Assembly (NCBI GenBank): GCA_023450085.1
Contig: JAEXHI010000022.1
Coordinates: 62,001 to 126,000 of the forward strand
DNA length: 64,000 nucleotides
DNA from: Bacteroidota bacterium
Lineage (GTDB): Bacteria > Bacteroidota > Bacteroidia > Sphingobacteriales > Sphingobacteriaceae
Reading direction: 5' to 3'
Part shown: in pieces, positions 9,168 through 18,100 of the stretch
Position numbering within the stretch: the stretch's first letter is position 1
Layout of the letters: every line of letters begins with the position of its first letter
Made by a program: the position numbers and the translations under genes
The notes under the pieces: model-generated
Databases searched by the model: none
What the model was told of the DNA's origin: nothing
Seen by the model: the letters and a program-made list of their open reading frames with translations, nothing else

Positions 9168-9869
9168 ACAAAAGCTTCTTCAATTAAACAGGATATTAAA
9201 ATTACGGTTGATGCCATTGTGTTTGGCTATAGTAAGGAAAGTGGCATTTCTGTTTTATTGATCAAAAGAAATATAGCTCCTTTTAATGGTGAATGGGCCT
9301 TGCCAGGAGGTTTTGTGAAAGATGAAGAGGCATTGGAAGAGGCAGTAGAGCGAGAATTGAAAGAAGAGGCGGGTATTTCTATCAACTATTTGGAGCAACT
9401 TTTTACTTTCGGAAAACCTGGGCGAGATCCACGATTGCGTGTCGTATCTGTAGCTTACTTTGGCTTGGTAAAATCAGCAGATTTTAGTTTGTTTGCTTCA
9501 ACAGATGCTTCTGAAGCCGCTTGGTTTAATATCAATGAATTGCCCAAATTGGCCTTCGACCATCATGAAATTGTTGGTAAGGCTATAGACAGGTTAAGGG
9601 CAAAAATTACCTATGAGCCTGTTGGTTTCGAACTGCTCGATCTCAAATTCCCATTCTCTGATTTGGAACAGCTTTACATGTTGCTGTTGGGTAGGGATAT
9701 AGACCGTCGTAATTTTAAGCGTAAAATCATGTCGTTAGGACTGGTAAAGGAATTGGACGAGAAAGCGCCGGTATTGTCAGCAGGTAGGCCAGCTAAACTA
9801 TATTTTTTTGACAAGAGTAAGTATAGCGAGTTAAAAATCAACGGCTTTAACCTTAATAATCTTATTTAA
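9165..9869 (+). CDS. nrtR: NrtR-type transcriptional regulator (Nudix domain plus winged helix)
   Basis: The 234-residue protein has an N-terminal Nudix fold (about residues 8-145) and a C-terminal winged-helix region (about 150-230, ending LSAGRPAKLYFFDKSKYSEL), the architecture of NrtR, a repressor of NAD biosynthesis genes that senses ADP-ribose or related ligands. The Nudix box GGFVKDEEALEEAVEREL continuing KEEAGI is complete (G-x5-E-x7-REUxEExGU), so catalytic competence is not excluded, although many NrtR proteins have lost it. Its position directly upstream of PRPP synthetase and nicotinamide phosphoribosyltransferase genes, with two palindromic operators between, strongly supports the role. 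The start at ATG 9165 is the only good one before the Nudix fold. Confidence 0.87.
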   Translation: MTKASSIKQDIKITVDAIVFGYSKESGISVLLIKRNIAPFNGEWALPGGFVKDEEALEEAVERELKEEAGISINYLEQLFTFGKPGRDPRLRVVSVAYFGLVKSADFSLFASTDASEAAWFNINELPKLAFDHHEIVGKAIDRLRAKITYEPVGFELLDLKFPFSDLEQLYMLLLGRDIDRRNFKRKIMSLGLVKELDEKAPVLSAGRPAKLYFFDKSKYSELKINGFNLNNLI

Positions 9870-9899
9870 ATTCCTATTATAAAAACCTTTTAAAATTAA

Positions 9900-9920
9900 T
9901 TTGTGTAATTTTTACGCAAA
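9900..9920. promoter_or_regulatory. Putative NrtR operator 1
   Basis: This is a 21-bp imperfect palindrome, TTTGTGT-N7-ACGCAAA, with 8 of 10 base pairs symmetric. It lies 30 bases after the nrtR stop. The same half-sites recur in operator 2, with a centre-to-centre distance of 53 bp, close to five helical turns, which favours cooperative binding or looping. Confidence 0.65.
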
Positions 9921-9950
9921 ATAATTTGGATATAATAAATTAAAGTTTTT

Positions 9951-9975
9951 TATTTGTGTCATTATAACGCAAATA
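9951..9975. promoter_or_regulatory. Putative NrtR operator 2
   Basis: TTTGTGT (9953-9959), seven spacer bases and ACGCAAA (9967-9973) repeat the half-sites of operator 1 exactly, and symmetry extends two more bases on each side (9951-9975; 10 of 12 pairs). It ends three bases before the prs ATG at 9979, where a bound repressor would block transcription or initiation of the salvage operon. Confidence 0.65.
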
Positions 9976-9978
9976 AAA

Positions 9979-10818
9979 ATGACAACATTAAATTTATCAT
10001 CCGATTTTAATCCATTTCCTTCTACCTCAACACAAATACAAGCAGATAGCTTTGTTTTTAGTGGGGGCGAAATACATGTTAAACTATCAGCTCGTGTAGC
10101 CGAAGCTTTTATTTCCATTAGACTTAATCATGCAAATGATATCATGAAACTGTTATTGGCTGTTGATGCCTTGCGCAGAAGCGGGACGAAATCTATCAGT
10201 GCGGTTATTCCTTATTTGCCTTATGCCCGTCAAGATAGGGTAATGGTAGATGGGGAACCGCTATCTATCAAAGTAATGTGCGATTTGATCAATAGCTGTG
10301 GTTTTGATCAAGTGATGATATTTGATGTGCATTCGGAAGTTTCTTTGGCGCTTTTAAACAATTGTAGATTGATCAACAATCATGATTTGGTGAAACAGGT
10401 ATTAAGTGAGCGCAAAGATTATTTGCTTGTTTCTCCAGATGCAGGTGCGTTAAAGAAAATTTATAAAGTTGCCGAGGCCATTAGCTATAGAAATGACATT
10501 GTGCTTTGTAATAAAGTGAGAGATGTGAGCAATGGAAGGATTAAAAAGTTAACCGTAGATCATGATGATCTGGAAGGAAAAGATTGCTATATCATTGATG
10601 ATATTTGTGATGGCGGTGCAACATTTATTGGTGTGGCAAAAGAGCTTAAAGCAAGAAATGCAGGTCGTGTGAATTTAATTGTGTCTCATGGAATCATGTC
10701 CAAAGGAGAAGAGGAACTGGCGCAATATATCGATCAAATTTACACTACCGATTCAATCAAGGACGATTCTTCCTCTTTAATTAATCGTATCAAACTATCT
10801 AATCTAATTGAATACTAA
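9979..10818 (+). CDS. prs: Ribose-phosphate pyrophosphokinase (PRPP synthetase), short salvage-linked form
   Basis: The enzyme makes PRPP from ribose 5-phosphate and ATP. Visible motifs are FSGGEIHVKL (the family's F-D-G-E-like ATP region), YLPYARQDRV, FDVHS (equivalent of DLHS in the ribose-phosphate site), VSPDAGALKK and the PRPP loop CYIIDDICDGGATF. At 279 residues it is shorter than housekeeping enzymes of about 310-315. Its place between nrtR and a nicotinamide phosphoribosyltransferase gene says it supplies PRPP for NAD salvage rather than general metabolism; a second, canonical gene elsewhere is expected. The start ATG lies three bases after operator 2, and nadV starts 11 bases after its stop. 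Confidence 0.9.
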   Translation: MTTLNLSSDFNPFPSTSTQIQADSFVFSGGEIHVKLSARVAEAFISIRLNHANDIMKLLLAVDALRRSGTKSISAVIPYLPYARQDRVMVDGEPLSIKVMCDLINSCGFDQVMIFDVHSEVSLALLNNCRLINNHDLVKQVLSERKDYLLVSPDAGALKKIYKVAEAISYRNDIVLCNKVRDVSNGRIKKLTVDHDDLEGKDCYIIDDICDGGATFIGVAKELKARNAGRVNLIVSHGIMSKGEEELAQYIDQIYTTDSIKDDSSSLINRIKLSNLIEY

Positions 10819-10829
10819 AACTTCAAGTT

Positions 10830-12278
10830 ATGAATAACCTACTCTTACAAACAGACGTATATAAAATGGGCCATATGGAACAATATGCTCCAGGATGTAA
10901 TAAAGTATATTCTTATCTAACCGCTCGAAGTGATCGGAAATTTAATGAAACAGTTTTTTTCGGGCTTCAATACTATCTTAAAAAATACCTTTCGCAACCC
11001 ATAACACCAGCAATGGGCGAAGAGTTTTTGAGCTATCGTAAAATGATTTTGGGTGGCGAGAATTCTCCAGAAGTAGAAAATAAAATCAGGGCACTATGTA
11101 AATTGGGTTACCTTCCTTTAGAAATTAAGGCGGTAGAAGAAGGTACGGTTTTGCCTGTAAGGAATGTTTTGATGACCATTACCAATACACATCCTGATTT
11201 TTATTGGGTAGTTGGATTTGTAGAGAGCCTATTGCTAAAATTGTGGTACACTACTACGGTAGCTACTTGTAGTTATCAATATCGTCGTTTAGTGGATAAG
11301 TATTTTAATGATACAGATGAGGAGAGTCTAAATGGGCTTAAAGATTTTCAGGTACATGATTTTGGCTACCGAGGCGATTCTTCTGAAGAAGGTGCCGCGA
11401 TTAGTGGAATAGCTCATTTACTTTCTTTCTTGGGAAGTGACAATGTTCCAGCCTTGCCTTGCGCCATTGAATATTATCATGCAAACACTAACGAGCCTAT
11501 CTTGCTATCGGTACCTGCTAGCGAACATAGCGTGATGTGCTCTTTTGGTAGGGATCAAGAAATAGAAGCATTCCGCCACATGTTAAAAAAATATCCTACA
11601 GGAATTGTATCTATAGTGTCTGATACTTTTGATGTATATAGAGTGTTGACCGAGTTTGCGGAAGATTTAAAAGAAGCTATTTTAAGCAGAGAGGGAAAGG
11701 TAGTGTTTAGACCAGATAGCGGAAATCCAGAATATATTATATGCGGTGATCCAAATGCCAAAGAAGGAAGTAATGAATGGAAAGGAGCCATACGCTTATT
11801 GGATGAAAAATTTGGTTCTAGCTTAAATAGCAAAGGCTATAAAGTGCTCAATCCTCATGTGGGTTTGATTTATGGCGATGGCATGTATTTAGAAAGATAT
11901 GAACGCACTTTGGAACGCCTTAAAGAAATGGGCTACGCTGCAAGTAATTTGGTGATTGGTGTAGGCGGGATATTAAGAAACCACAGTCGTGATACCCTAG
12001 GTTTTGCCATAAAAGCCACTTATGTAGAAGTAAATGGAGAAGCCAGAGAGATAGAGAAAGATCCTATTACAGATCAAAAAAAGAAATCTCACAAAGGTTT
12101 GCTAAGCTTAAGGAAAGTTGGATACACCTATGTGACTAAAGATCAATGTAGCCCAAAAGAAGAGGCCGATTCATTACTGAAAAAGGTATTTTATAATGGT
12201 GAGTTGGTTAAGGAAACAGATTTGTCATCAATTAGAAAATGGTTAAAACAGCAAGAAGCTATTGCTGTAGAAATTTAA
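10830..12278 (+). CDS. nadV: Nicotinamide phosphoribosyltransferase (NadV/NAMPT-like)
   Basis: This transferase couples nicotinamide (or nicotinate) to PRPP for NAD recycling. The opening LLLQTDVYKMGHMEQYAPG is typical of NAMPT. VHDFGYRGDSSEEGAAISGIAHL is the conserved GxRG loop, with Asp and Ser where NAMPTs vary. FRPDSGNPE carries the PRPP/nucleotide-binding Asp, and LIYGDGM and VGVGG-like IGVGGILRNHSRDT mark the C-terminal half. The length of 482 residues suits NadV better than a bacterial PncB of about 400. It ends the salvage operon: a strong stem-loop follows within six bases of the stop. Preference for nicotinamide over nicotinate is inferred from length and motif style. Confidence 0.88.
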   Translation: MNNLLLQTDVYKMGHMEQYAPGCNKVYSYLTARSDRKFNETVFFGLQYYLKKYLSQPITPAMGEEFLSYRKMILGGENSPEVENKIRALCKLGYLPLEIKAVEEGTVLPVRNVLMTITNTHPDFYWVVGFVESLLLKLWYTTTVATCSYQYRRLVDKYFNDTDEESLNGLKDFQVHDFGYRGDSSEEGAAISGIAHLLSFLGSDNVPALPCAIEYYHANTNEPILLSVPASEHSVMCSFGRDQEIEAFRHMLKKYPTGIVSIVSDTFDVYRVLTEFAEDLKEAILSREGKVVFRPDSGNPEYIICGDPNAKEGSNEWKGAIRLLDEKFGSSLNSKGYKVLNPHVGLIYGDGMYLERYERTLERLKEMGYAASNLVIGVGGILRNHSRDTLGFAIKATYVEVNGEAREIEKDPITDQKKKSHKGLLSLRKVGYTYVTKDQCSPKEEADSLLKKVFYNGELVKETDLSSIRKWLKQQEAIAVEI

Positions 12279-12283
12279 CCATA

Positions 12284-12324
12284 AATAAGGTGGTAAAACA
12301 CACATGGTATCTTACCACCTTATT
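12284..12324. terminator. Bidirectional terminator between convergent genes
   Basis: AATAAGGTGGTAA (12284-12296) and TTACCACCTTATT (12312-12324) form a perfect 13-bp stem with a 15-base loop. It sits in the 48-bp gap between nadV (+) and the EamA gene (-), whose stop begins at 12327. The AT-rich outer arms can act as U-tracts in both directions. Confidence 0.85.
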
Positions 12325-12326
12325 CA

Positions 12327-13193
12327 TTATCCCTTCCTTATTGCGCTTACCGACTGCAAAATGACCGATAGCATGACCAAGGCCAAACCATAATAAAAGG
12401 AGCTGTTCACCTCTCTACCCTCATTAAAAAACAAAAAGGCAAGGATAATGGCGTAAATAGGCTCCAAGTTAAAGGTCAAATTGACGGTGAAGGCCGCTAT
12501 CTTTTTCAAAATCTCTGCAAACATCACGTATAGTGCCACGGTGCAAAACAAGGCTAACAGAAATAAATAAGCAGTATCTTTCCAATTCGGGATCAAACTA
12601 TCTACAGGGAAAAAGTGTAGATATAATGGTAGTACCAAGCCTAATCCAATAGTGCCGCCAAACATTTGGTAGTAATTGATTTGTTTGCTATCGTAATTTT
12701 GAACCAAACGCTCATTATAAATGGTGTATAATGCGGCAAAGGCCGAAGAAATAATCCCTAAGCCAATACCCAGCTGGTAGGAAGTATCAAAATGGAAAAT
12801 TAGGCTAATGCCTAATAGTGTCAATAAACTGAGGAGCAATTGCGAAATATTGAAACGCTTCTTGTTTATGATCGGTTCAAATATAGCCGTAAAAAAACTA
12901 GTGAGGCAATAACATACCACACCAATAGAAATGTTTGCGTATTTAATACTGGCGTAAAAGAACACCCAGTGAATGGTAATCAGTAGTCCTATTTTTCCAA
13001 TGTCAAACTTTTCTTTGACAGTAGAAAGAGGTTTAATTTTTAGCAATTTTAAAATGAAGAAGAGGATAATGGTGGAAAACAGTACCCTGTACCAAGTTAA
13101 AAGTCCTTCGTTAAGTGAAATAAGTTTGCCAAAAACACCTGTAAAGCCAGCAAGTATTACTGCAATGTGCAGCATGAGATATGATTTTTTCAT
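12327..13193 (-). CDS. EamA/DMT-superfamily transporter
   Basis: This 288-residue inner-membrane protein has about ten hydrophobic segments in two repeats, as usual for EamA proteins that export or import small metabolites. FTGVFGKLISLNEGLLTWYRVLF is the first-repeat motif region, and AALYTIYNERLVQNYDSKQINYYQM plus LEPIYAIILAFLFFNEGRE is the second-repeat signature. The ATG at 13193 gives MKKSYLMLHIAVILAG. It is convergent with nadV and followed by the shared terminator. Substrate unknown. Confidence 0.9.
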   Translation of the reverse strand: MKKSYLMLHIAVILAGFTGVFGKLISLNEGLLTWYRVLFSTIILFFILKLLKIKPLSTVKEKFDIGKIGLLITIHWVFFYASIKYANISIGVVCYCLTSFFTAIFEPIINKKRFNISQLLLSLLTLLGISLIFHFDTSYQLGIGLGIISSAFAALYTIYNERLVQNYDSKQINYYQMFGGTIGLGLVLPLYLHFFPVDSLIPNWKDTAYLFLLALFCTVALYVMFAEILKKIAAFTVNLTFNLEPIYAIILAFLFFNEGREVNSSFYYGLALVMLSVILQSVSAIRKG

Positions 13194-13433
13194 GAAAAAT
13201 TGTCTTTCCTAAATGAATAGGGGGATAAAATAATTAATAATTAAAGCGAACGAGCAATTTGCCAAAGCATTGGTGATTAGCTTTGTAAAGCTCATTAATA
13301 CATAATTACTAATGTGCTGGAGGAGGAAGACAACTTTTTCTGTTCATGCTGTGGATTTGTATACGGACAAATATAAAATAAAAGTCTATAATATTAATAG
13401 ATTTTTTTGTCAGTTGAATATGTCCTTGAATAG

Positions 13434-14102
13434 TTAAGTGGTTTCTATGAGAATGACCGCTTCGGCCTCTGTAAGCGAGATAGGATTTCCTTGGCCATCA
13501 ACTGGATATAATTTACAATTAAGACTAACCTTTACTTTTAAGGTAGGTTTTCTGACCAACGTTTCAGGTAGGGTATCTACATTGACAACCGTAAATGTGC
13601 TTCCTGTTTGAACACCTAAAGTAGACGCATATTTCTTGCCTTCATTATTTTCGATTTTTATTTTGATGTTTTTAGTGCCTTCTATCAGTTTGTCAACGCT
13701 TGCGTACTGCCATTGCCCTTTGGTAATGAATGATTTAAAATAAGCAAGTTTATCATCTTCGTAATTCACTCTTAAAGTCCTAAATTCTATTTCTATCGAA
13801 GAAGGATATCTGGAAGGAAACTTTAACTTCGAAATGGTACCACTTACTGCACAAGTATAAATGCCTTCAGAAAATGAACCATAGTTAATTACTCCAGCAG
13901 TAAAGTCATCTTTGTTTCCAGTAACCTGCCAGCTGAAATCGGCACCATTTAATTTGCCTTTGGCGTAAAATTCTTTATTAGCTATTTGTTTTTTGATTTC
14001 TCCAGCGTTGGGATTAGAAGGATCAATATGGATTGTTTCTTTAGCACAGGAAACGACCAAGCATAACAACGAGACAGCGCAAAATAATTTAAGATTTTTC
14101 AT
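13434..14102 (-). CDS. Lipoprotein of unknown function
   Basis: The protein has 222 residues. The signal peptide MKNLKLFCAVSLLCLVVSC has a good lipobox (VVSC). The mature part is beta-rich, with alternating hydrophobic residues and an LNGADFSWQVTGNKDDF segment like the small secreted beta-sandwich proteins common in Sphingobacteriaceae. I do not recognise a family. It is divergent from the CoiA-like gene, only 34 bases away. The 240 bp on its 3' side, up to the EamA start, hold nothing recognisable. Confidence 0.75.
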   Translation of the reverse strand: MKNLKLFCAVSLLCLVVSCAKETIHIDPSNPNAGEIKKQIANKEFYAKGKLNGADFSWQVTGNKDDFTAGVINYGSFSEGIYTCAVSGTISKLKFPSRYPSSIEIEFRTLRVNYEDDKLAYFKSFITKGQWQYASVDKLIEGTKNIKIKIENNEGKKYASTLGVQTGSTFTVVNVDTLPETLVRKPTLKVKVSLNCKLYPVDGQGNPISLTEAEAVILIETT

Positions 14103-14136
14103 TTCGCCTAATTTATGGTTTTACTAGCTTTGTTTC

Positions 14137-14775
14137 ATGGCGAAATCAATAGATGAAAAAGGAGTATTAGCAGAAGGGAAATTGAACGCTTTTTTTGGAG
14201 AAAGTGTTTGGCATAGAGAGTGGAAAGAGGCTTTTCCGATTTCATTCCGTGAAAAAACTTTTTACAGTGAAGAGCAAGCTTGCCATCATCGTGCTGATGT
14301 ACATACGCCCTGTGGTACGACTATTGAATTTCAACATTCGCCAATTTCACTGGAAGAACTACGCAGTAGGGAAGCATTTTATCCCAATTTGGTATGGGTA
14401 GTGGATGGCAAAAAGTTTAAGGGCTTTAAGGTGCTGAAACATTTGCCAGATGTGGATGATCACAAGCTGGCCGCTTATGAATTTTCCCATACCGCTAATC
14501 TCACTTTATTCCGTAAAACAGATTTGGGCAGAACCAAACCTCGGTTACTATCGCTAGGCCATCCCGAGCTTTTTGGACTGAAATTGACCTCACATTATTT
14601 TTCTTTTACTTGGAAACATCCACATAAGGTTTGGTACGAAGCAAAATGTCCCATGATTTTTGATCTTGGTGGCTACTTTCTATATCAGCTGAAGCAACGA
14701 CCGCAGCTTTCGGGTGCCTATGCTTACCTGCAAATGATTCCCAGAAAGGACTTTATTGCTGCTTATTTGGGGTAA
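14137..14775 (+). CDS. CoiA-like nuclease-domain protein
   Basis: This 212-residue protein resembles the nuclease domain of competence protein CoiA: HHRADVHTPCGTTIEFQHS followed by ISLEELRSREAFYPNLVWVVDG matches the conserved ADV...IEFQ...S...R..FY pattern, with Asp, Glu and Gln placed as in PD-(D/E)XK-type nucleases. The rest is less conserved and no zinc ribbon is obvious. It is smaller than classical CoiA proteins and stands alone, with no other competence genes near. A TAGCTTTG at 14125-14132 matches the -7 consensus five bases before the ATG, which would give a nearly leaderless transcript. A role in DNA uptake or repair is only inference. Confidence 0.7.
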   Translation: MAKSIDEKGVLAEGKLNAFFGESVWHREWKEAFPISFREKTFYSEEQACHHRADVHTPCGTTIEFQHSPISLEELRSREAFYPNLVWVVDGKKFKGFKVLKHLPDVDDHKLAAYEFSHTANLTLFRKTDLGRTKPRLLSLGHPELFGLKLTSHYFSFTWKHPHKVWYEAKCPMIFDLGGYFLYQLKQRPQLSGAYAYLQMIPRKDFIAAYLG

Positions 14776-14888
14776 ATGACTTTTTTACTAGATTGTTAAT
14801 CAGTGTGCTATGATTTTTATCTCGTTGCCTGTTTAGAGGTGTGCAACTATTCCTTTTTTGTCTCGTCTATTGGACAAAACAAAAGCTT

Positions 14889-16754
14889 ATGAATAGTATT
14901 CTCCCTATTTCTTTCCGTCTGCGGATATTTCTCCATCAAAGTACTCACAAGATTAGTCTGATTTTAATCATTCTTTTTTTGATATCAATAAACGCTAATG
15001 CTCAAAATAATACGACAGCAAACGGACTTAAACGCCAGCTTGCATTGATAGATTCTGCCTTTAAAAATAATAATACGGAAGAGTTCAATCGCTTAGTAGG
15101 ATTGAAAAGTATGAGGGAAGTACATGCTTTGGCAATTACTGAAAAGATTTTGAAAGTGCCTGGGAAATCACGGATAATTTCCATCAATGCTGATAGCGCC
15201 TATGTAATGTTGAGCGGGTTATTATTATTTGGGAACTCTGGTGACGAAACCAATTTTTCCAATAAATATACAGGTATTTACAAAATGGAATTGGTGAATG
15301 GAGTGTGGCAAATCAAAAATAGAATCGAAATAGATCGCAGGAATCAAATCAAGAAACAGCATATATCGGCCAACCTTTTACCCGGAAAAGGCATCAAAGT
15401 GAGCGATACGCTAATGATTAACGTAAATGACAAAATTGGTTTTGCAGTTAGGTTAAATCATAAAGCTAAAATCAGCAAGTTATTGCTCAACCAAGCCACT
15501 GCAGATTTTACTTTTAGTGGTGGTCTATTGTGGGTAAATGCGGCTAAAAAATCAAAACAACAGCTCATTATTGATTATGCGATAGATGTTGAGCAGGATG
15601 AGCAGGATAAGAATTCAAGTTATTTTGGCGAATCGTATGGACATATCCGTAACCAGTATTATTGGCATCCCTTTTTTAATTTTTCAAGTGCTAATGATAG
15701 GGCTGATTTTAACTTGCAATGTACCATTCCTAAGGCATATCATTTAGCCACTAGCCTTCCTCAAAAAGATAGGGTTGTAGGTGATGATAGGATCATTACT
15801 GCTAAATCTGGAAACCCCACTTTTGGCTTATCGATGTATTATGATAGAGCGTGGGAGGTAAAAGAAATCAAGGTAGGGAAAATAGAAATGATGGTTTATG
15901 CTACAAAGGATTTTTCGCCAAATAACGAGCTACTGCGTAACCATTTTTCAAAGTACTACGATACCTTGCAAAAATATTTTGGTGAACCGATTGGTAATTA
16001 TTTAGGTATTGTACAAGATCGCTCTGGCGGAAATGGATGGAAAAACAGAAGTAATGATATGGTGGTTGCAGGGCAGAGCGGCAGCTATTTGATTACCGAT
16101 AAACCTAATCCTAGAGCCATTTTTGGACATGAAGTTGCACATGGTTGGACAAGTCCGACAGGGCCAGCTACCAATTTCTTAATGGAAGGTTGGGCTACTT
16201 ATGCCGAGTCTTTGATGTTGTCATCTGTCTACGGAGATTCTATCGTAGTGAAGTTTTTCAAATCGCAGAAACAAAATTACCTTAACGGTAAGTACGAAGG
16301 TGAAAAATCTTTATGGGACGATTATAGCAATAGTGGAGTATCGTATAGCAAAGGAGCATGGTTATTTTATATTTTGGAACATCAAATAGGCAAAGAAAAA
16401 TTGGCCTTGACGATCAAGAACTTTATTGCTTCGGGAAAACAGACTATCCAATCGTTTATATCTGAAACTTCAAAAGTAGCTGGGGCTAATATGGAGCCTT
16501 TTCTCATGTCGTGGCTGAAAAGCAGACAGATCCCTGCTTTAAGCGTTCAAAATGTAGGTAATGCCCTTAAAATCTATCAAGAAGGAGATATTTTTATGTT
16601 TCCGCTTGAAATCCAAATTAAGTTAAAAAACGGTAAAAGCATTAGTAGGAAAATAGCTGTAAAAGCCAAGGAAGAGTTCGTTGAAGTATTGGAAGGTGAA
16701 ATTGAAAGTTATGTTTTAGATCCCTATAGTAGGCTCTTGTTCAATGTCAAATAG
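14889..16754 (+). CDS. M1-like secreted metallopeptidase (gluzincin)
   Basis: The protein has 621 residues from ATG 14889, giving a basic N-terminus and a hydrophobic stretch ending NANAQ as signal peptide; the in-frame GTG at 14841 adds nothing useful. The zinc site is FGHEVAHGW (His414, Glu415, His418) followed by FLMEGWATYAE. The Glu equivalent to the third ligand of M1 aminopeptidases (EGFATY) is Glu433, so the spacing is HEXXH-x14-E, four shorter than the usual x18. The N-terminal half is beta-rich, as in the aminopeptidase-N superfamily. It probably acts on peptides in the periplasm or at the surface. No operon partner is evident. Confidence 0.8.
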   Translation: MNSILPISFRLRIFLHQSTHKISLILIILFLISINANAQNNTTANGLKRQLALIDSAFKNNNTEEFNRLVGLKSMREVHALAITEKILKVPGKSRIISINADSAYVMLSGLLLFGNSGDETNFSNKYTGIYKMELVNGVWQIKNRIEIDRRNQIKKQHISANLLPGKGIKVSDTLMINVNDKIGFAVRLNHKAKISKLLLNQATADFTFSGGLLWVNAAKKSKQQLIIDYAIDVEQDEQDKNSSYFGESYGHIRNQYYWHPFFNFSSANDRADFNLQCTIPKAYHLATSLPQKDRVVGDDRIITAKSGNPTFGLSMYYDRAWEVKEIKVGKIEMMVYATKDFSPNNELLRNHFSKYYDTLQKYFGEPIGNYLGIVQDRSGGNGWKNRSNDMVVAGQSGSYLITDKPNPRAIFGHEVAHGWTSPTGPATNFLMEGWATYAESLMLSSVYGDSIVVKFFKSQKQNYLNGKYEGEKSLWDDYSNSGVSYSKGAWLFYILEHQIGKEKLALTIKNFIASGKQTIQSFISETSKVAGANMEPFLMSWLKSRQIPALSVQNVGNALKIYQEGDIFMFPLEIQIKLKNGKSISRKIAVKAKEEFVEVLEGEIESYVLDPYSRLLFNVK

Positions 16755-16787
16755 TAAAAAATGAGCAAGTTTTTCTTAGAATTTTAA

Positions 16788-16817
16788 TTGCTTTTTATAA
16801 ACGATTTATTACATTTG
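16788..16817 (+). promoter_or_regulatory. Candidate Bacteroidota promoter upstream of chitinase gene
   Basis: TTG at 16788-16790, a 19-base spacer and TACATTTG at 16810-16817 match the -33/-7 consensus. The leader would be about 190 bases and includes an inverted repeat, CGTTTGT (16892-16898) with ACAAACG (16916-16922), flanked by a C-run and a G-run that could extend the stem. The intergenic stretch 16755-17015 holds nothing else. Confidence 0.45.
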
Positions 16818-17015
16818 ATTAATTTGTTTACGTACACGTTGTTGATTTGATGCAGAAAGTACGTTAAGCTTAGAATGAAATTTTATTCCCCCGTTTGTTC
16901 TCAAACTTCGTAAACACAAACGAGGTTGAGGGGCTTTGTCCCTTCAATCGATGGAATTTAAAGGCATATCTATAGCATAACTAACAACCAATTCATTAAA
17001 CTAAATCAACAAAGA

Positions 17016-18077
17016 ATGAAACATTTAAAATCCCTATCTTTTTCAATGATGCTGTTTGCACTGGTATCGTGTAGCAAGCAGCAGGAGCCTATAGCAGAAG
17101 CAGAACCAACACCTGCAGCAGGTTTCAACAAAAATGGTGGCGCACAAACGTTCGCTACTCCAGCAAATAAAGTAGTAATTGGTTATGTGCCAGGTTGGTC
17201 AAATGTGGCCGCCGTTACTGATGCCATCGATTTTAGTATTGTTACCCATATCAATTTGGCCTTTTTTGCGCCAAGTTCATCTGGAGCGATGATGTCTGGG
17301 GGCCAGCCTTTATATAGTGATTTTACTGCTGCCGAGATTAATTATGTGGTGACTAAAGCCCATGCAGCGGGTCGTAAAGTATTAGCCTCGCTAGGTGGTG
17401 GTGATCCAGATCCTAACGCTGGCGATATTGCCGTTCAGTTCCGTGCAGCTAACCGTACCAACTTTATCAATAATTTGGAGGCATTTGTGACCTACTTTAA
17501 CCTTGATGGTATTGATATTGATGTGGAAGGAAGTACACTGACCACCATTAAAAATGAACAGAACTATGCGCCATTTGTGTCTGCCTTAAGAAATAAGATC
17601 AACCCATTGGGTAAATTGGTAACGGCAGCCACAGCAGGTTATACCAGCGGTATGATTCCGTCTTCATCGTATGCCTATTTGGATCTGATCAGCATCATGT
17701 CGTACGATAACGGCTGGGGTGGCACAGCTAACCACTCCACTTACGATGCGGCTATTCAGCATATTCAAAACTTCTTGAATTTAGGTTGTCCAGCTTCCAA
17801 GTTAGTATTAGGTGTACCTTTTTATGGTTATAAGCCAACCGTAGGAACAGGTTATAAAGCTTTTAAAGATTTGCTTGCGCAATATGGTTCAGGTGTTGCC
17901 TATGTTGATTATTACGACGGTTACAAATACAATGGTATCACGGCCATTGAAGCTAAAACCAAGTATGCAGCGCAGTATATTAAAGGGGTGATGATTTGGG
18001 AACTTTCGCAGGACGTTACGGGAACTTATAGTTTACTGCAAGCCGTAGGAAGGAAAATTACCACGCCAGCGCCCTAA
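17016..18077 (+). CDS. GH18 chitinase-like lipoprotein
   Basis: This 353-residue surface or periplasmic lipoprotein starts MKHLKSLSFSMMLFALVSC (lipobox LVSC), then a short Pro/Ala linker and a GH18 barrel. The catalytic motif DGIDIDVE is at residues 164-171, so Glu171 is the acid/base and Asp169 the assisting residue. VIGYVPGWSN, VLASLGGGD (the SxGG motif) and ISIMSYDNGWGG (the MxYD motif) confirm the family. It should cleave chitin or other N-acetylglucosamine polymers. No SusCD pair is adjacent; it appears to be transcribed alone. Confidence 0.93.
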   Translation: MKHLKSLSFSMMLFALVSCSKQQEPIAEAEPTPAAGFNKNGGAQTFATPANKVVIGYVPGWSNVAAVTDAIDFSIVTHINLAFFAPSSSGAMMSGGQPLYSDFTAAEINYVVTKAHAAGRKVLASLGGGDPDPNAGDIAVQFRAANRTNFINNLEAFVTYFNLDGIDIDVEGSTLTTIKNEQNYAPFVSALRNKINPLGKLVTAATAGYTSGMIPSSSYAYLDLISIMSYDNGWGGTANHSTYDAAIQHIQNFLNLGCPASKLVLGVPFYGYKPTVGTGYKAFKDLLAQYGSGVAYVDYYDGYKYNGITAIEAKTKYAAQYIKGVMIWELSQDVTGTYSLLQAVGRKITTPAP

Positions 18078-18100
18078 ATAAATGCCAATAGATATGCCTT

